Assembly (NCBI GenBank): GCA_022865365.1
Contig: JALHSW010000031.1
Span: 1 to 13,124, forward strand
Length of the DNA: 13,124 nucleotides
Direction: 5' to 3'
From: Acidimicrobiia bacterium
GTDB lineage: Bacteria; Actinomycetota; Acidimicrobiia; IMCC26256; PALSA-555
Below, piece after piece: positions 1-5,603 of the stretch. Under the pieces are notes generated by a model. The model saw only the letters and a program-made list of their open reading frames with translations. It was not told where the DNA came from and made no database searches. Within the stretch, counting starts at the first letter, position 1; each line of letters begins with the position of its first letter. A program made the position numbers and the translations under genes.

Positions 1-275
1 CCGCGCCCGCGAACATCCCGGAAGGTGGCGTCGTCGATGAGCTCGATCGGTGCACTCTCGATCGCTGCTTGACCTTCGGTGTCGAGCGTGTCGTTGTTCC
101 CCTGGTTCGCTGCGTTGTAGCTCGCAACTACTTGCCGCGCCTCGGCATTCGTCGGGGCCACGGTCGGGAGCGGTGGCGTCTCTGCGCCGGCCGGGGCCAC
201 GACGACCACACCGATGGCCATCGCCACCACCATCGCCACCACGGAGCCGGTCGACACGAGACGTGCGTGCACCAT
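1..275 (-). CDS. Secreted protein of unknown function, N-terminal part (runs off left edge)
   Basis: Read on the minus strand from an ATG at 275-273, an open frame of 91 codons continues past base 1, so only the N-terminus is visible. It begins with a textbook signal peptide: MVHARLVSTG, then a hydrophobic stretch of Val, Ala, Met and Ile (about residues 11-28), then APAGAET, a likely signal peptidase I site after the AGA. The mature part starts with a Pro/Thr-rich linker (ETPPLPTVAPT) and then a predicted helical stretch with ARQVVASYNAANQGNNDTL. This looks loosely like exported actinobacterial domains with repeated NxAN-type helices, but I cannot name a family. The reverse frame through the same bases is also open but gives Arg/His-rich low-complexity protein and is rejected. 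The start could instead be the adjacent GTG (272-270), which sits exactly at the expected transcription start. Confidence 0.62.
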   Translation of the reverse strand, partial: MVHARLVSTGSVVAMVVAMAIGVVVVAPAGAETPPLPTVAPTNAEARQVVASYNAANQGNNDTLDTEGQAAIESAPIELIDDATFRDVRGR

Positions 276-278
276 CGG

Positions 279-288
279 AACCTAGGCT
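279..288. promoter_or_regulatory. Shared divergent -10 region (CCTAGG core)
   Basis: On the plus strand TAGGCT (283-288) is followed by exactly six bases and ATG (295). On the minus strand TAGGTT (284-279) is followed by six bases and GTG (272), with ATG at 275. Both match the actinobacterial TANNNT -10 element at leaderless spacing, and both use the same palindromic CCTAGG. No good -35 is visible on either side, which is usual for this clade. That these are promoters is an inference. Confidence 0.4.
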
Positions 289-294
289 CGCGCC

Positions 295-324
295 ATGGGT
301 GTGACGATCGCCAAGGAGCGCTGA
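295..324 (+). CDS. Possible nine-codon leaderless leader peptide
   Basis: ATG at 295 lies at the predicted transcription start of the plus-strand promoter (TAGGCT at 283-288) and opens a nine-codon frame, MGVTIAKER, ending in TGA at 322-324. The stop lies 8 bases before the ATG of the flavodoxin-fold gene at 333. The AAGGAG inside the leader (313-318) is 14 bases from that ATG, long for a Shine-Dalgarno, so coupling by termination and restart is possible. Leaderless short upstream ORFs are known in actinobacteria; whether this one is translated is speculative. Confidence 0.22.
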   Translation: MGVTIAKER

Positions 325-332
325 ACGAGCCG

Positions 333-794
333 ATGGCGAGACTGTTGGTGGTCCACCACACGACGTCGCCGTCTGTGCAGGCGATGTTCGACGCGGCGAT
401 CTCGGGCGCGACCGACAACCAGATCCAAGGAGTGGAAGTGGTGCATCGACCTGCGCTGGCCGCGACGGCGGTCGACGTGCTCGAAGCCGACGCGTACCTG
501 CTCGGCACGCCGGCCAACCTCGGCTACATGTCGGGTGCCCTCAAGCACTTCTTCGACCAGATCTACTACCCGTGCCTCGACGCGACGGTGCGTCGCCCGT
601 ACGGGATGTATGTGCACGGCAACAGCGACACGACCGGCGCGGTTCGCAGCATCGAGACCGTCGTGACCGGGTTGCAGTGGCAGCGGGCCCAAGAGCCGGT
701 CACCGTCGTCGGTGAGCCGGGGCGTGCGGATCTCGACGCGTGCTGGGAGCTCGGTGCGGCGCTCGCGGCCGGTGTGGCGCTCGATACGACGTGA
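333..794 (+). CDS. Small flavodoxin-fold NAD(P)H-dependent oxidoreductase-like protein
   Basis: This 153-residue protein has the layout of short single-domain flavodoxin/NADPH-dependent FMN reductase-like proteins. Strand 1 (MARLLVVHH) runs into the phosphate-binding loop HHTTSPSVQAM (residues 8-18), which is Thr/Ser-rich as in FMN-binding folds. Strand 3 is EADAYLLGTP, followed by the conserved loop-helix GTPANLGYMSGALKHFFDQ (58-76), which contacts the isoalloxazine ring in this family. The later GMYVHGNSDTTGAVRSIE (91-108) is the usual fourth strand and helix. The frame is open back to 69, but the upstream part is His/Arg-rich and the fold begins at the ATG at 333, so that start is chosen. 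Its electron donor and substrate cannot be told from sequence. The gene converges on the methyltransferase with 14 bases between the stops. Confidence 0.8.
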   Translation: MARLLVVHHTTSPSVQAMFDAAISGATDNQIQGVEVVHRPALAATAVDVLEADAYLLGTPANLGYMSGALKHFFDQIYYPCLDATVRRPYGMYVHGNSDTTGAVRSIETVVTGLQWQRAQEPVTVVGEPGRADLDACWELGAALAAGVALDTT

Positions 795-808
795 CACGAC
801 GATCGCAA

Positions 809-1366
809 TCATCCCGGTGAGTCCGGCGCGCGGTGCACCGACACGACGTAGCTCCCGTCACCCGGGAACTCGACGCGGTCCCACGTCGACCAGCGCGCTG
901 CGAGCTCGAGGCCGGCCGCTCGACAGTGGTCGTCGTACGCTGCCACCTCGTACCCGCGCCCGAGCTGGAACCCACAGACCAAGGCTCCCTCCGGCACGAC
1001 GTGCCGAGCGCATCCGGCGACCAGTGCAGCCTGGGTCCCCACGGGCGTGAACAACGGGACGTTCCCGGCCATCGCGACGACGTCAAAGGTACGACCGAGC
1101 TCGAGGTCGGCGAGGTCTGCGATCAGCCAGGCGAGGTCGGGACGGCGTCGGCGCGCTGCGGCGATCATCGAGGCATCGACGTCCACGCCGACGACCTCGA
1201 CCCCCCGGCGGTCCAGCTCCTGGGCAAGCCGCCCCGTTCCACACCCGGCATCGAGCACCGAGCCGGGCGCGAGTGTCATCACGAGATCCGCTTCCCCGTG
1301 CACCGAGACGCCGGAAGCTGCCAGCGAGTCGAACCGCTCCTGGTACTGCTCGCCGTCCCACGCCAT
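809..1366 (-). CDS. Class I SAM-dependent methyltransferase
   Basis: This 185-residue soluble protein has a single Rossmann-type methyltransferase domain. Motif I is SVLDAGCGTGRLA (36-48), with the GxGxG SAM loop. The acidic end of strand 2 is VVGVDVDASM (58-67), which binds the ribose hydroxyls. Motif II is IADLADLELGRTFDVVAMAGNVPLF (82-106). The domain ends with the usual SYVVSVHR strand. The N-terminal WDGEQYQERFDSLAASG helix is typical of small actinobacterial methyltransferases of unknown substrate. The start is ATG at 1366. The frame stays open far upstream to 1831, but that extension is Arg/Pro-rich and overlaps the real gene at 1501. An in-frame ATG at 1438 is a weaker alternative. 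There is no Shine-Dalgarno; AATGAT (1378-1373) lies six bases before the ATG, suggesting a leaderless transcript. Confidence 0.88.
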   Translation of the reverse strand: MAWDGEQYQERFDSLAASGVSVHGEADLVMTLAPGSVLDAGCGTGRLAQELDRRGVEVVGVDVDASMIAAARRRRPDLAWLIADLADLELGRTFDVVAMAGNVPLFTPVGTQAALVAGCARHVVPEGALVCGFQLGRGYEVAAYDDHCRAAGLELAARWSTWDRVEFPGDGSYVVSVHRAPDSPG

Positions 1367-1372
1367 CGCGCC

Positions 1373-1378
1373 ATCATT
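1373..1378 (-). promoter_or_regulatory. Candidate -10 for leaderless methyltransferase mRNA
   Basis: On the minus strand AATGAT (1378-1373) keeps the two key positions of the -10 element (A2, T6) and is followed by exactly six bases (GGCGCG) before ATG at 1366. It is a weak match by itself but has the same geometry as other genes here. Confidence 0.25.
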
Positions 1379-1488
1379 CCATCGCCCGTCGCACCACGCG
1401 ACGTCCCAGCCGGGAACCGCTATCCCTTCGCCGAGCATGCCTACGGCGACAGCCGCGAGCCGGGGTGACGCGGGCAACGCGACGTGGG

Positions 1489-1494
1489 CAAGAT
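1489..1494 (+). promoter_or_regulatory. Candidate -10 for leaderless nucleosidase mRNA
   Basis: CAAGAT (1489-1494), with A2 and T6 of the -10 motif, is followed by six bases (GATGGC) and ATG at 1501. No Shine-Dalgarno precedes this gene, in contrast to the next gene at 2250. Confidence 0.3.
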
Positions 1495-1500
1495 GATGGC

Positions 1501-2226
1501 ATGAACCCACCGGCCCGGATCGGGCTCCTCGCGCCGATGGACCACGAGTTGGAACCGCTCGTGCGGATGCTCGCGCTCGAGCCGGTCGAGGGCGCCCCCG
1601 ACAAGCGCCACGCGGCGATCGTGAACGGCGTGGAGTTCGTGGCGACCACGACGGGGATCGGGATGGCCGCGGCAACCGGAGCAGTGGAACGGATGCTCGA
1701 CGACCTGGCAGTCGACCACGTGGTCGTCGTCGGGATCGCGGGCGGCGTCGCCGCTGACGCGCAGATCGGCGACGTCGTCGTGCCGGCCATCGTCGTCGAC
1801 GGGCCCACGGGCCGCGAGCACCGCCCGACACCGATCGGCGATGTCGAACCGTTCGGCCGGCTGGTCACCTCCGACGATCTGCTCGTCGATCCCGATGGCT
1901 TCGCCCAGTTCGAAGCCGACGGCGTCATCGCGCTCGACATGGAGACGTCGGCAGTCGCGGTGGTGTGCGAGCGGCGAGGCATCCCGTGGTCGGTCTTCCG
2001 TTCGTTGAGCGACCACCCGCGCGACGGACTCGTCGACGAGGCGATCCTCGAGCTCACCCAACCCGATGGCAGCGCCAACGTCGAAGCGCTCGAACGCTAT
2101 CTGGCGTCGGATCCCGGTGCGGCCGACCGACTCGCGAAGCTCGCGCGCGACATGGAGGTCGCGACCAACGCCGCGGCTGCGGCTGCGATCGGCGCGTGCA
2201 AGCGATGGAGCGCCGGCGGCCGGTAA
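1501..2226 (+). CDS. MTA/SAH nucleosidase-superfamily (PNP/UDP phosphorylase fold) enzyme
   Basis: This 241-residue protein fits the nucleoside phosphorylase/MTA nucleosidase superfamily, whose members cleave the N-glycosidic bond of methylthioadenosine, SAH or other nucleosides. The N-terminal IGLLAPMDHELEPL (7-20) matches the bacterial MTAN start (IGIIGAMEEE-type), with E16 in the place of the catalytic-site acid. TGIGMAAATGAVERML (51-66) and VVVVGIAGGVAADAQIGDVVVP (74-95) are the conserved phosphate/ribose-site strands. ALDMETSAVA (144-153) carries the Met-Glu pair that holds the ribose, and FRSLSD (166-171) supplies the Ser-Asp that protonates the purine. Length is close to the usual 230-240. 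The C-terminal tail (ERYLASDPGAADRL onward) is helical and somewhat extended. The exact substrate is uncertain. It probably forms an operon with the propeller gene 23 bases downstream. Confidence 0.82.
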   Translation: MNPPARIGLLAPMDHELEPLVRMLALEPVEGAPDKRHAAIVNGVEFVATTTGIGMAAATGAVERMLDDLAVDHVVVVGIAGGVAADAQIGDVVVPAIVVDGPTGREHRPTPIGDVEPFGRLVTSDDLLVDPDGFAQFEADGVIALDMETSAVAVVCERRGIPWSVFRSLSDHPRDGLVDEAILELTQPDGSANVEALERYLASDPGAADRLAKLARDMEVATNAAAAAAIGACKRWSAGGR

Positions 2227-2236
2227 CCGCCGCCTC

Positions 2237-2243
2237 AAGGAGA
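2237..2243 (+). promoter_or_regulatory. Strong ribosome binding site fixing a GTG start
   Basis: AAGGAGA (2237-2243) lies in the 23-base gap after the nucleosidase stop. Six to seven bases separate it from the GTG at 2250, which decides the start of the propeller gene. Confidence 0.7.
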
Positions 2244-2249
2244 CCGTTC

Positions 2250-3821
2250 GTGACCGACTGTCCCAACGCCGGCGTTCCGACCGCAGGCCCGCGCAACCCC
2301 TACCTCGCCGACAGCGGCTATTCGATCGCGCACGGACGCTGCGACCAGCAGGACAACTCGCCGTTGGCCGGTCCGATGGGACCGAGCGAGGTGCTCGACG
2401 AGGACGACGTGCGGTACTCGTGGCTCGGCCCGGGCCACTTCGGCGGGATGATCTCGTCGCCATACCCCGACGGCAGCCGCGTCATCTGGAGCAACGGTCG
2501 CGAGGTGATCGCGAAGCTCGACTACGAGACGCTCGACGTGCTCGCCACGCTTCCCGTCGGCGACGGCACGGTCACGCCGGTGTCCGAGCTCGAGACCATG
2601 GTCGACGGTCTCGACTCATCGCACGGTGCTGACGCGATCGAGCACGCGCTTGGCCTGACACTGCGCTTCATGATGGGGCTCGACGGCGTGTACGCCCTCG
2701 TCGATCGTTACAACACGCTCTTCGTCGGCCGGCGCACGCATGCGGTCGCGTACACCGAGAGTGATCCGACCGATCCCGCGTCGCCAGTCGTCGAGCGCGC
2801 ACGCTGGGAGAAGCCGGAGCACATTGTCGGCTCCTTCGTCGGCATGAACATGAGTTTCGACGGACGTCTTGTGCTCACCACCGACCACGGCTGGGTCGTC
2901 GCCCTCGATCGCGATTTCGCGCGCTATGACGCAATCCAGCTTCCGGGCGCGGTCGAGGAAGCCGCGGCGCACTGTGCGCGCATGGAGGCCGATCGTGGCA
3001 ACACGGCGTACGGCTGGGTTCGGACGAGCTGCTGCGTCGATGACGCCGACGGCATCTACGTCAGCTCGGTGGACCACGCGCACAAGGTTGTCTGGACCGG
3101 AGAACGCCTTTCGGTCGATCCGGCCGACGGCGCCTGGAGCGCGGCGTACCGCAACGGCGCAGGGTTTGGATCGGGCACGACTCCCTCGCTCATGGGGTTT
3201 GGTTCGGCTGAGGACCACTTCGTCGTGATCGGGGATGGCGACGACGTGGTGAACATCACCCTGCTGTGGCGCGACGAGATTCCCGACGACTGGGTCGGAC
3301 TCGCGAACGCACCGTCACGACGTATCGCCGGGCTCGGGCCGGCGAACATGGGCGATCCGGATGCGGTCGCCATCCAGACCGAGCAATCGATCACCGTGAG
3401 CGGCTACGGCGCGATGACGGTCAACAACGAACCCGCGACAGTCCCCGAGGGATTCCCCGAGCAGGGTCTGCGCATGCTCGTGTTCTTTCTCGGCCATGAT
3501 CCTGCGTACACCCCCCACGGGCTGCACAAGTACGAATGGGATCCGAAGACGCGCGAGCTTCGGGAAGCGTGGGTCAACACCGATGTCTCCTCACCAAATT
3601 CGGTGCCGTTCGTCAGTCAGGCCTCGAACATCGTGTACACCTGCGGCGCGCGTGACGGTCGATGGACGATCGAAGCCGTTGACTGGTCGACCGGCAGATC
3701 GGCGTTCCACTACGTCCTGGGGTCCTCGAAGTTCAACACTCTCGGTGCAGGCGTCACGCTGGACGACGACGGCCGACTCTTGTTCGGGACCATCTTCGGC
3801 AAGACCCGCATCCTGCGCTGA
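2250..3821 (+). CDS. Cytoplasmic beta-propeller-like protein of unknown function
   Basis: This is a 523-residue protein starting at GTG behind a good Shine-Dalgarno. I do not recognise a named family. There is no signal peptide or membrane segment. The N-terminus (NPYLADSGYSIAHGRCDQQDNS, residues 16-37) resembles the opening tryptophan/tyrosine-asparagine segments of PQQ-like propellers. After it come repeating blade-like units, each a run of beta strands with a D/N-G turn: SSPYPDGSRVIWSNG, MSFDGRLVLTTDHGWVVALD (201-220), CVDDADGIYVSSVDHAHKVVW (262-282), EDHFVVIGDGDDVVNITLLW (321-340), LHKYEWDPKTRELREAWVN, and GVTLDDDGRLLFGTIFG. A vicinal Cys pair sits at 261-262. These features suggest a seven- or eight-bladed sugar-lactonase or PQQ-type propeller that is not exported. 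Placement directly after the nucleosidase suggests a shared transcript but does not reveal a role. An enzyme (lactonase, dehydrogenase) and a scaffold are both possible. Confidence 0.85.
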   Translation: MTDCPNAGVPTAGPRNPYLADSGYSIAHGRCDQQDNSPLAGPMGPSEVLDEDDVRYSWLGPGHFGGMISSPYPDGSRVIWSNGREVIAKLDYETLDVLATLPVGDGTVTPVSELETMVDGLDSSHGADAIEHALGLTLRFMMGLDGVYALVDRYNTLFVGRRTHAVAYTESDPTDPASPVVERARWEKPEHIVGSFVGMNMSFDGRLVLTTDHGWVVALDRDFARYDAIQLPGAVEEAAAHCARMEADRGNTAYGWVRTSCCVDDADGIYVSSVDHAHKVVWTGERLSVDPADGAWSAAYRNGAGFGSGTTPSLMGFGSAEDHFVVIGDGDDVVNITLLWRDEIPDDWVGLANAPSRRIAGLGPANMGDPDAVAIQTEQSITVSGYGAMTVNNEPATVPEGFPEQGLRMLVFFLGHDPAYTPHGLHKYEWDPKTRELREAWVNTDVSSPNSVPFVSQASNIVYTCGARDGRWTIEAVDWSTGRSAFHYVLGSSKFNTLGAGVTLDDDGRLLFGTIFGKTRILR

Positions 3822-3851
3822 CGCTCCTCGGCGCCCATCGGCACGTCAGCG
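3816..3851. terminator. Inverted repeat between convergent genes, likely bidirectional terminator
   Basis: CGCTGACG (3816-3823) and CGTCAGCG (3844-3851) are a perfect 8-bp inverted repeat with a 20-base GC-rich loop. The left arm contains the TGA stop of the propeller gene and the right arm ends 2 bases before the cupin stop. There is no T-run on either side, so it is a non-canonical (actinobacterial-style) terminator candidate. Confidence 0.42.
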
Positions 3852-3853
3852 GG

Positions 3854-4171
3854 TCAGTCGGGAACGAACCAGAACTCGATCTCGGCACTGTCGGCCTCGA
3901 ACCGTGCGGCGTGCGTCACGCCGGCGGGAACTTCGTACCAGTCGCCGGGCCCGAACCGCTCCGCCTTGCCGTCGATCGTGAGGACCAACTCGCCCCGGGT
4001 GATGACGCCGACGTTGTGCGTTTCGTGGGAATGCGGATCGATCACAGTGCCGGCCGGGTAGGTGGCGAGCAGTACGTCACAGCCGTCCGCGGCCAATCGG
4101 TACGCGTCGAAGGGTCCGTCGAACTCGTCGAGCGCTTCGATGCGCGCAGGGAAGGTCGATCGGGGCGTCAC
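3854..4171 (-). CDS. Small single-domain cupin
   Basis: This 105-residue protein is a single cupin_2-type barrel. Cupin motif 1 is GTVIDPHSHETHNVGVITRG (41-60), with metal-ligand candidates H47 and H49, and H52 or N53 at the position usually held by Glu. Motif 2 is FGPGDWYEVPAGVTHAARF (73-91), with PAG and the final ligand H87. Between them ELVLTIDGKAERF is the usual connecting hairpin. Such proteins bind Fe, Mn or Zn and may be dioxygenases, isomerases or ligand sensors; the substrate cannot be inferred. The start is GTG at 4171: AGGAG (4181-4177) lies 5 bases upstream and the cupin fold begins soon after. The open frame to 4294 is rejected because its extra residues are low-complexity. The Shine-Dalgarno directly follows the stop of the small ORF at 4183, so the two look co-transcribed. 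Confidence 0.85.
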   Translation of the reverse strand: MTPRSTFPARIEALDEFDGPFDAYRLAADGCDVLLATYPAGTVIDPHSHETHNVGVITRGELVLTIDGKAERFGPGDWYEVPAGVTHAARFEADSAEIEFWFVPD

Positions 4172-4182
4172 GAGATCTCCTC

Positions 4183-4344
4183 TCAGATCCCCACCAGGTC
4201 GGTCCCATCTTCGCGTACCTCCTGCGAGAGCGTCAGCCGCAGCGGCGGAACTCGTCGAACCAGTCGGGGGAACAGCAGCCAGGCCACGAAGCACCAGATC
4301 GTGAGTCGCGTCATGTCGACCGGAACCCAGAGGTCAAGGTGCAC
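4183..4344 (-). CDS. Possible small single-pass membrane protein (hypothetical)
   Basis: Starting at GTG 4344, this frame encodes 53 residues, with one likely membrane span (LTIWCFVAWLLFPRLV) flanked by Arg residues (RRVPPLR) that would stay inside, and an acidic tail (SQEVREDGTDLVGI). Codon third positions are mostly G or C, as expected for coding DNA here. The stop (TGA, 4185-4183) is 11 bases before the cupin start and overlaps the cupin's leader, typical operon spacing. An ATG thirty bases in (4314) is an alternative start. The same frame is open back to a GTG at 4500 behind a GGAGG (4509-4505), apart from one TGA at 4374-4372. It could therefore be the C-terminal part of a broken or recoded 105-codon gene. 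No family is recognised. Confidence 0.33.
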   Translation of the reverse strand: MHLDLWVPVDMTRLTIWCFVAWLLFPRLVRRVPPLRLTLSQEVREDGTDLVGI

Positions 4345-4441
4345 ACGGACGACCGGCCCGAATTGCGTCGGTCAGCCCGAGAACGGAGCGAGACCGAGAC
4401 GATCGCCCACCGAAGCCTCCACCCAACACGAGAACGCGCAC
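4334..4441 (-). pseudogene. Possible remnant of an FAD/NAD(P)-dependent oxidoreductase, N-terminus only
   Basis: GTG at 4441 is preceded, with 6 bases between core and start, by GGAGGTGA (4452-4445), a complete match to the 16S anti-Shine-Dalgarno. The frame begins VRVLVLGGGFGG, the exact style of the dinucleotide-binding GxGxxG start of NDH-2, sulfide:quinone reductase and related flavoproteins. After the twelfth residue the family resemblance stops. The frame continues with an Arg/Ser-rich stretch (RSSRSRSVLGLTD) and ends in TGA at 4336-4334 after 35 codons. A real member would be about 350-450 residues, so this is read as the 5' stub of a gene that suffered a deletion or frameshift. It could also be a chance motif inside the overlapping frame that runs from 4500. 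Confidence 0.3.
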
Positions 4442-4506
4442 GCGTCACCTCCGATCCAGGGCTGGCCCCATTGGCGCCCGGTGTCGCCGCGTTCTACCAC
4501 GGAACC

Positions 4507-4533
4507 TCCGTTCGGAGCGGGGAATGGTTCCCC
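4507..4533 (-). terminator. Tandem hairpins after the DHOD-like gene
   Basis: Beginning 20 bases beyond the stop of the DHOD-like gene, the minus strand reads GGGGAA-CCA-TTCCCC (4533-4519, perfect 6-bp stem) and then TCCG-AA-CGGA (4516-4507). No T-run follows. They are placed where a terminator for the nifJ unit would be, but the second hairpin overlaps the GGAGG of the ORF from 4500. Confidence 0.35.
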
Positions 4534-4553
4534 GGCGGTAGTCCGCGCGCCGC

Positions 4554-5558
4554 TCAGGCGTCGTAGGTGCTCGTGAAGCGACGCAGCACCTGCCGGTAGT
4601 TGGCACGCTCGTACGCCGCCGGGTCAGGCACCGATCGTGCGCTGACACTGCCCCGGGCCTGGGCCACCGACTCGTACTCGTGGTCCTCGAGCCATGCCGC
4701 GAGCCCCCGGTGCAGGGTGCCGAGGTGCTCGGGACCGTGCAGGAGCAATGATGAGGTCGCCATCACCACGTCCGCCCCGGCCAGCAGTGCCTTGACCGCG
4801 TCGTCCGGAGTGTGGACGCCCGTCGACAGCGCGAGCGAGCACGACACCCGGCCGGAGAGCAGCGCAACCCAGCGCAGCGGGAGACGCAGCTCGGCCGAGG
4901 TCGAGAGGTCGAGGGTCGGGGTGACGGCCAGGGACTCGAGGTCCAGGTCGGGCTGGTAGAAGCGGTTGAAGCACACCACCCCGTCGGCGCCGGCGGCGGT
5001 GACCTGGCCGACGAAGTGCGAGACGGCCGTGAAGAACGGCGAGATCTTCACGGCGAGTGGCACCGAGATCTCGTCGCGCACGGCCCGCACGAGCCGGAGC
5101 AGCTCGACCTCCAACGACGTGGCGGTGTCGTCGGGGTTCGCCCCGACGCCGTACACGTTGAGCTCGAGCGCGTCGGCTCCGGCGTCCACGAGCTCGGACG
5201 CGTACCGAATCCATCCGCCGCGCGTCGTGCCGTTGAGGCTCGCGATCACGGGCACGTCGAGGTGCGCCTTGGCGTCCGCGACGAGCTGCAGGTGTCGATC
5301 GAGCTCGTCGGCGCCTTCCGGCTCGGGGAGGTACGTCAGCGCCTCGGCGAACGCCTCGGTTCCCCGGGTGAAGAGCTGCTGACGCTCCAGAGCGCCGGCG
5401 ACGACGTCCTCCTCGAAGAGTGACGGCAGCACCACCGCCGCGGCGCCCGCCGCCGCGAGCCGCTCGAGCGTGTCGAGGCGCCCGGTGAGCGGGCCGGCGG
5501 ACGCGACGAGCGGACTCGTCAGCTCGAGGCCCAGGTAGGTGGTCGTGAGATCGATCAT
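4554..5558 (-). CDS. Dihydroorotate dehydrogenase-like FMN protein (nifJ-associated)
   Basis: This 334-residue TIM-barrel protein has clear similarity to the PyrD family. It shows LTSPLVASAGPLT (13-25), LPSLFEEDVV (44-53), SLNGTTRGGWIRYASELVDAGADALELNVYG (108-137), LAVKISPFF (168-176, the FMN-contacting Lys), GADGVVCFNRFYQPD (190-204) and SGRVSCSLALSTGVHTPDDAVKALLAGADVVM (235-266). In class 1A enzymes the segment after ELN is SCPN, which supplies the catalytic Cys and the Asn that grips orotate. Here it is YGVGANPDD (136-144), so pyrimidine synthesis is unlikely. Proteins of this type are often found next to nifJ; an electron-transfer or oxidoreductase role with the PFOR is a reasonable inference, unproven. 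It lies 45 bases downstream of nifJ with no other gene between, so it is probably co-transcribed. Automated annotation as pyrD would be misleading. Confidence 0.92.
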   Translation of the reverse strand: MIDLTTTYLGLELTSPLVASAGPLTGRLDTLERLAAAGAAAVVLPSLFEEDVVAGALERQQLFTRGTEAFAEALTYLPEPEGADELDRHLQLVADAKAHLDVPVIASLNGTTRGGWIRYASELVDAGADALELNVYGVGANPDDTATSLEVELLRLVRAVRDEISVPLAVKISPFFTAVSHFVGQVTAAGADGVVCFNRFYQPDLDLESLAVTPTLDLSTSAELRLPLRWVALLSGRVSCSLALSTGVHTPDDAVKALLAGADVVMATSSLLLHGPEHLGTLHRGLAAWLEDHEYESVAQARGSVSARSVPDPAAYERANYRQVLRRFTSTYDA

Positions 5559-5603
5559 CGCCGCCGTTCCATCAGCAAGGCCGCTCCATCTCGGGGTGTC
5601 TCA

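Noticed and set aside
69..332. N-terminal extension of the flavodoxin-fold gene
   Set aside because: The extra 88 residues are His/Arg-rich, overlap the opposite-strand signal-peptide gene, and precede the normal first strand of the fold.
1367..1831. Long N-terminal extension of the methyltransferase
   Set aside because: It is Arg/Pro-rich low-complexity protein and lies antisense to the well-supported nucleosidase gene.
4372..4374. TGA as selenocysteine in the 4500-4183 frame
   Set aside because: There is no visible SECIS-like hairpin right after the TGA, no redox motif around it (FSG-stop-PTQ) and no known selenoprotein resemblance; a nonsense mutation or two separate ORFs is simpler.
3911..4576. 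221-codon plus-strand open frame across the cupin and the gap before the DHOD-like gene
   Set aside because: It is antisense to the cupin and has no recognisable motif; its stop-free length is expected in GC-rich DNA.
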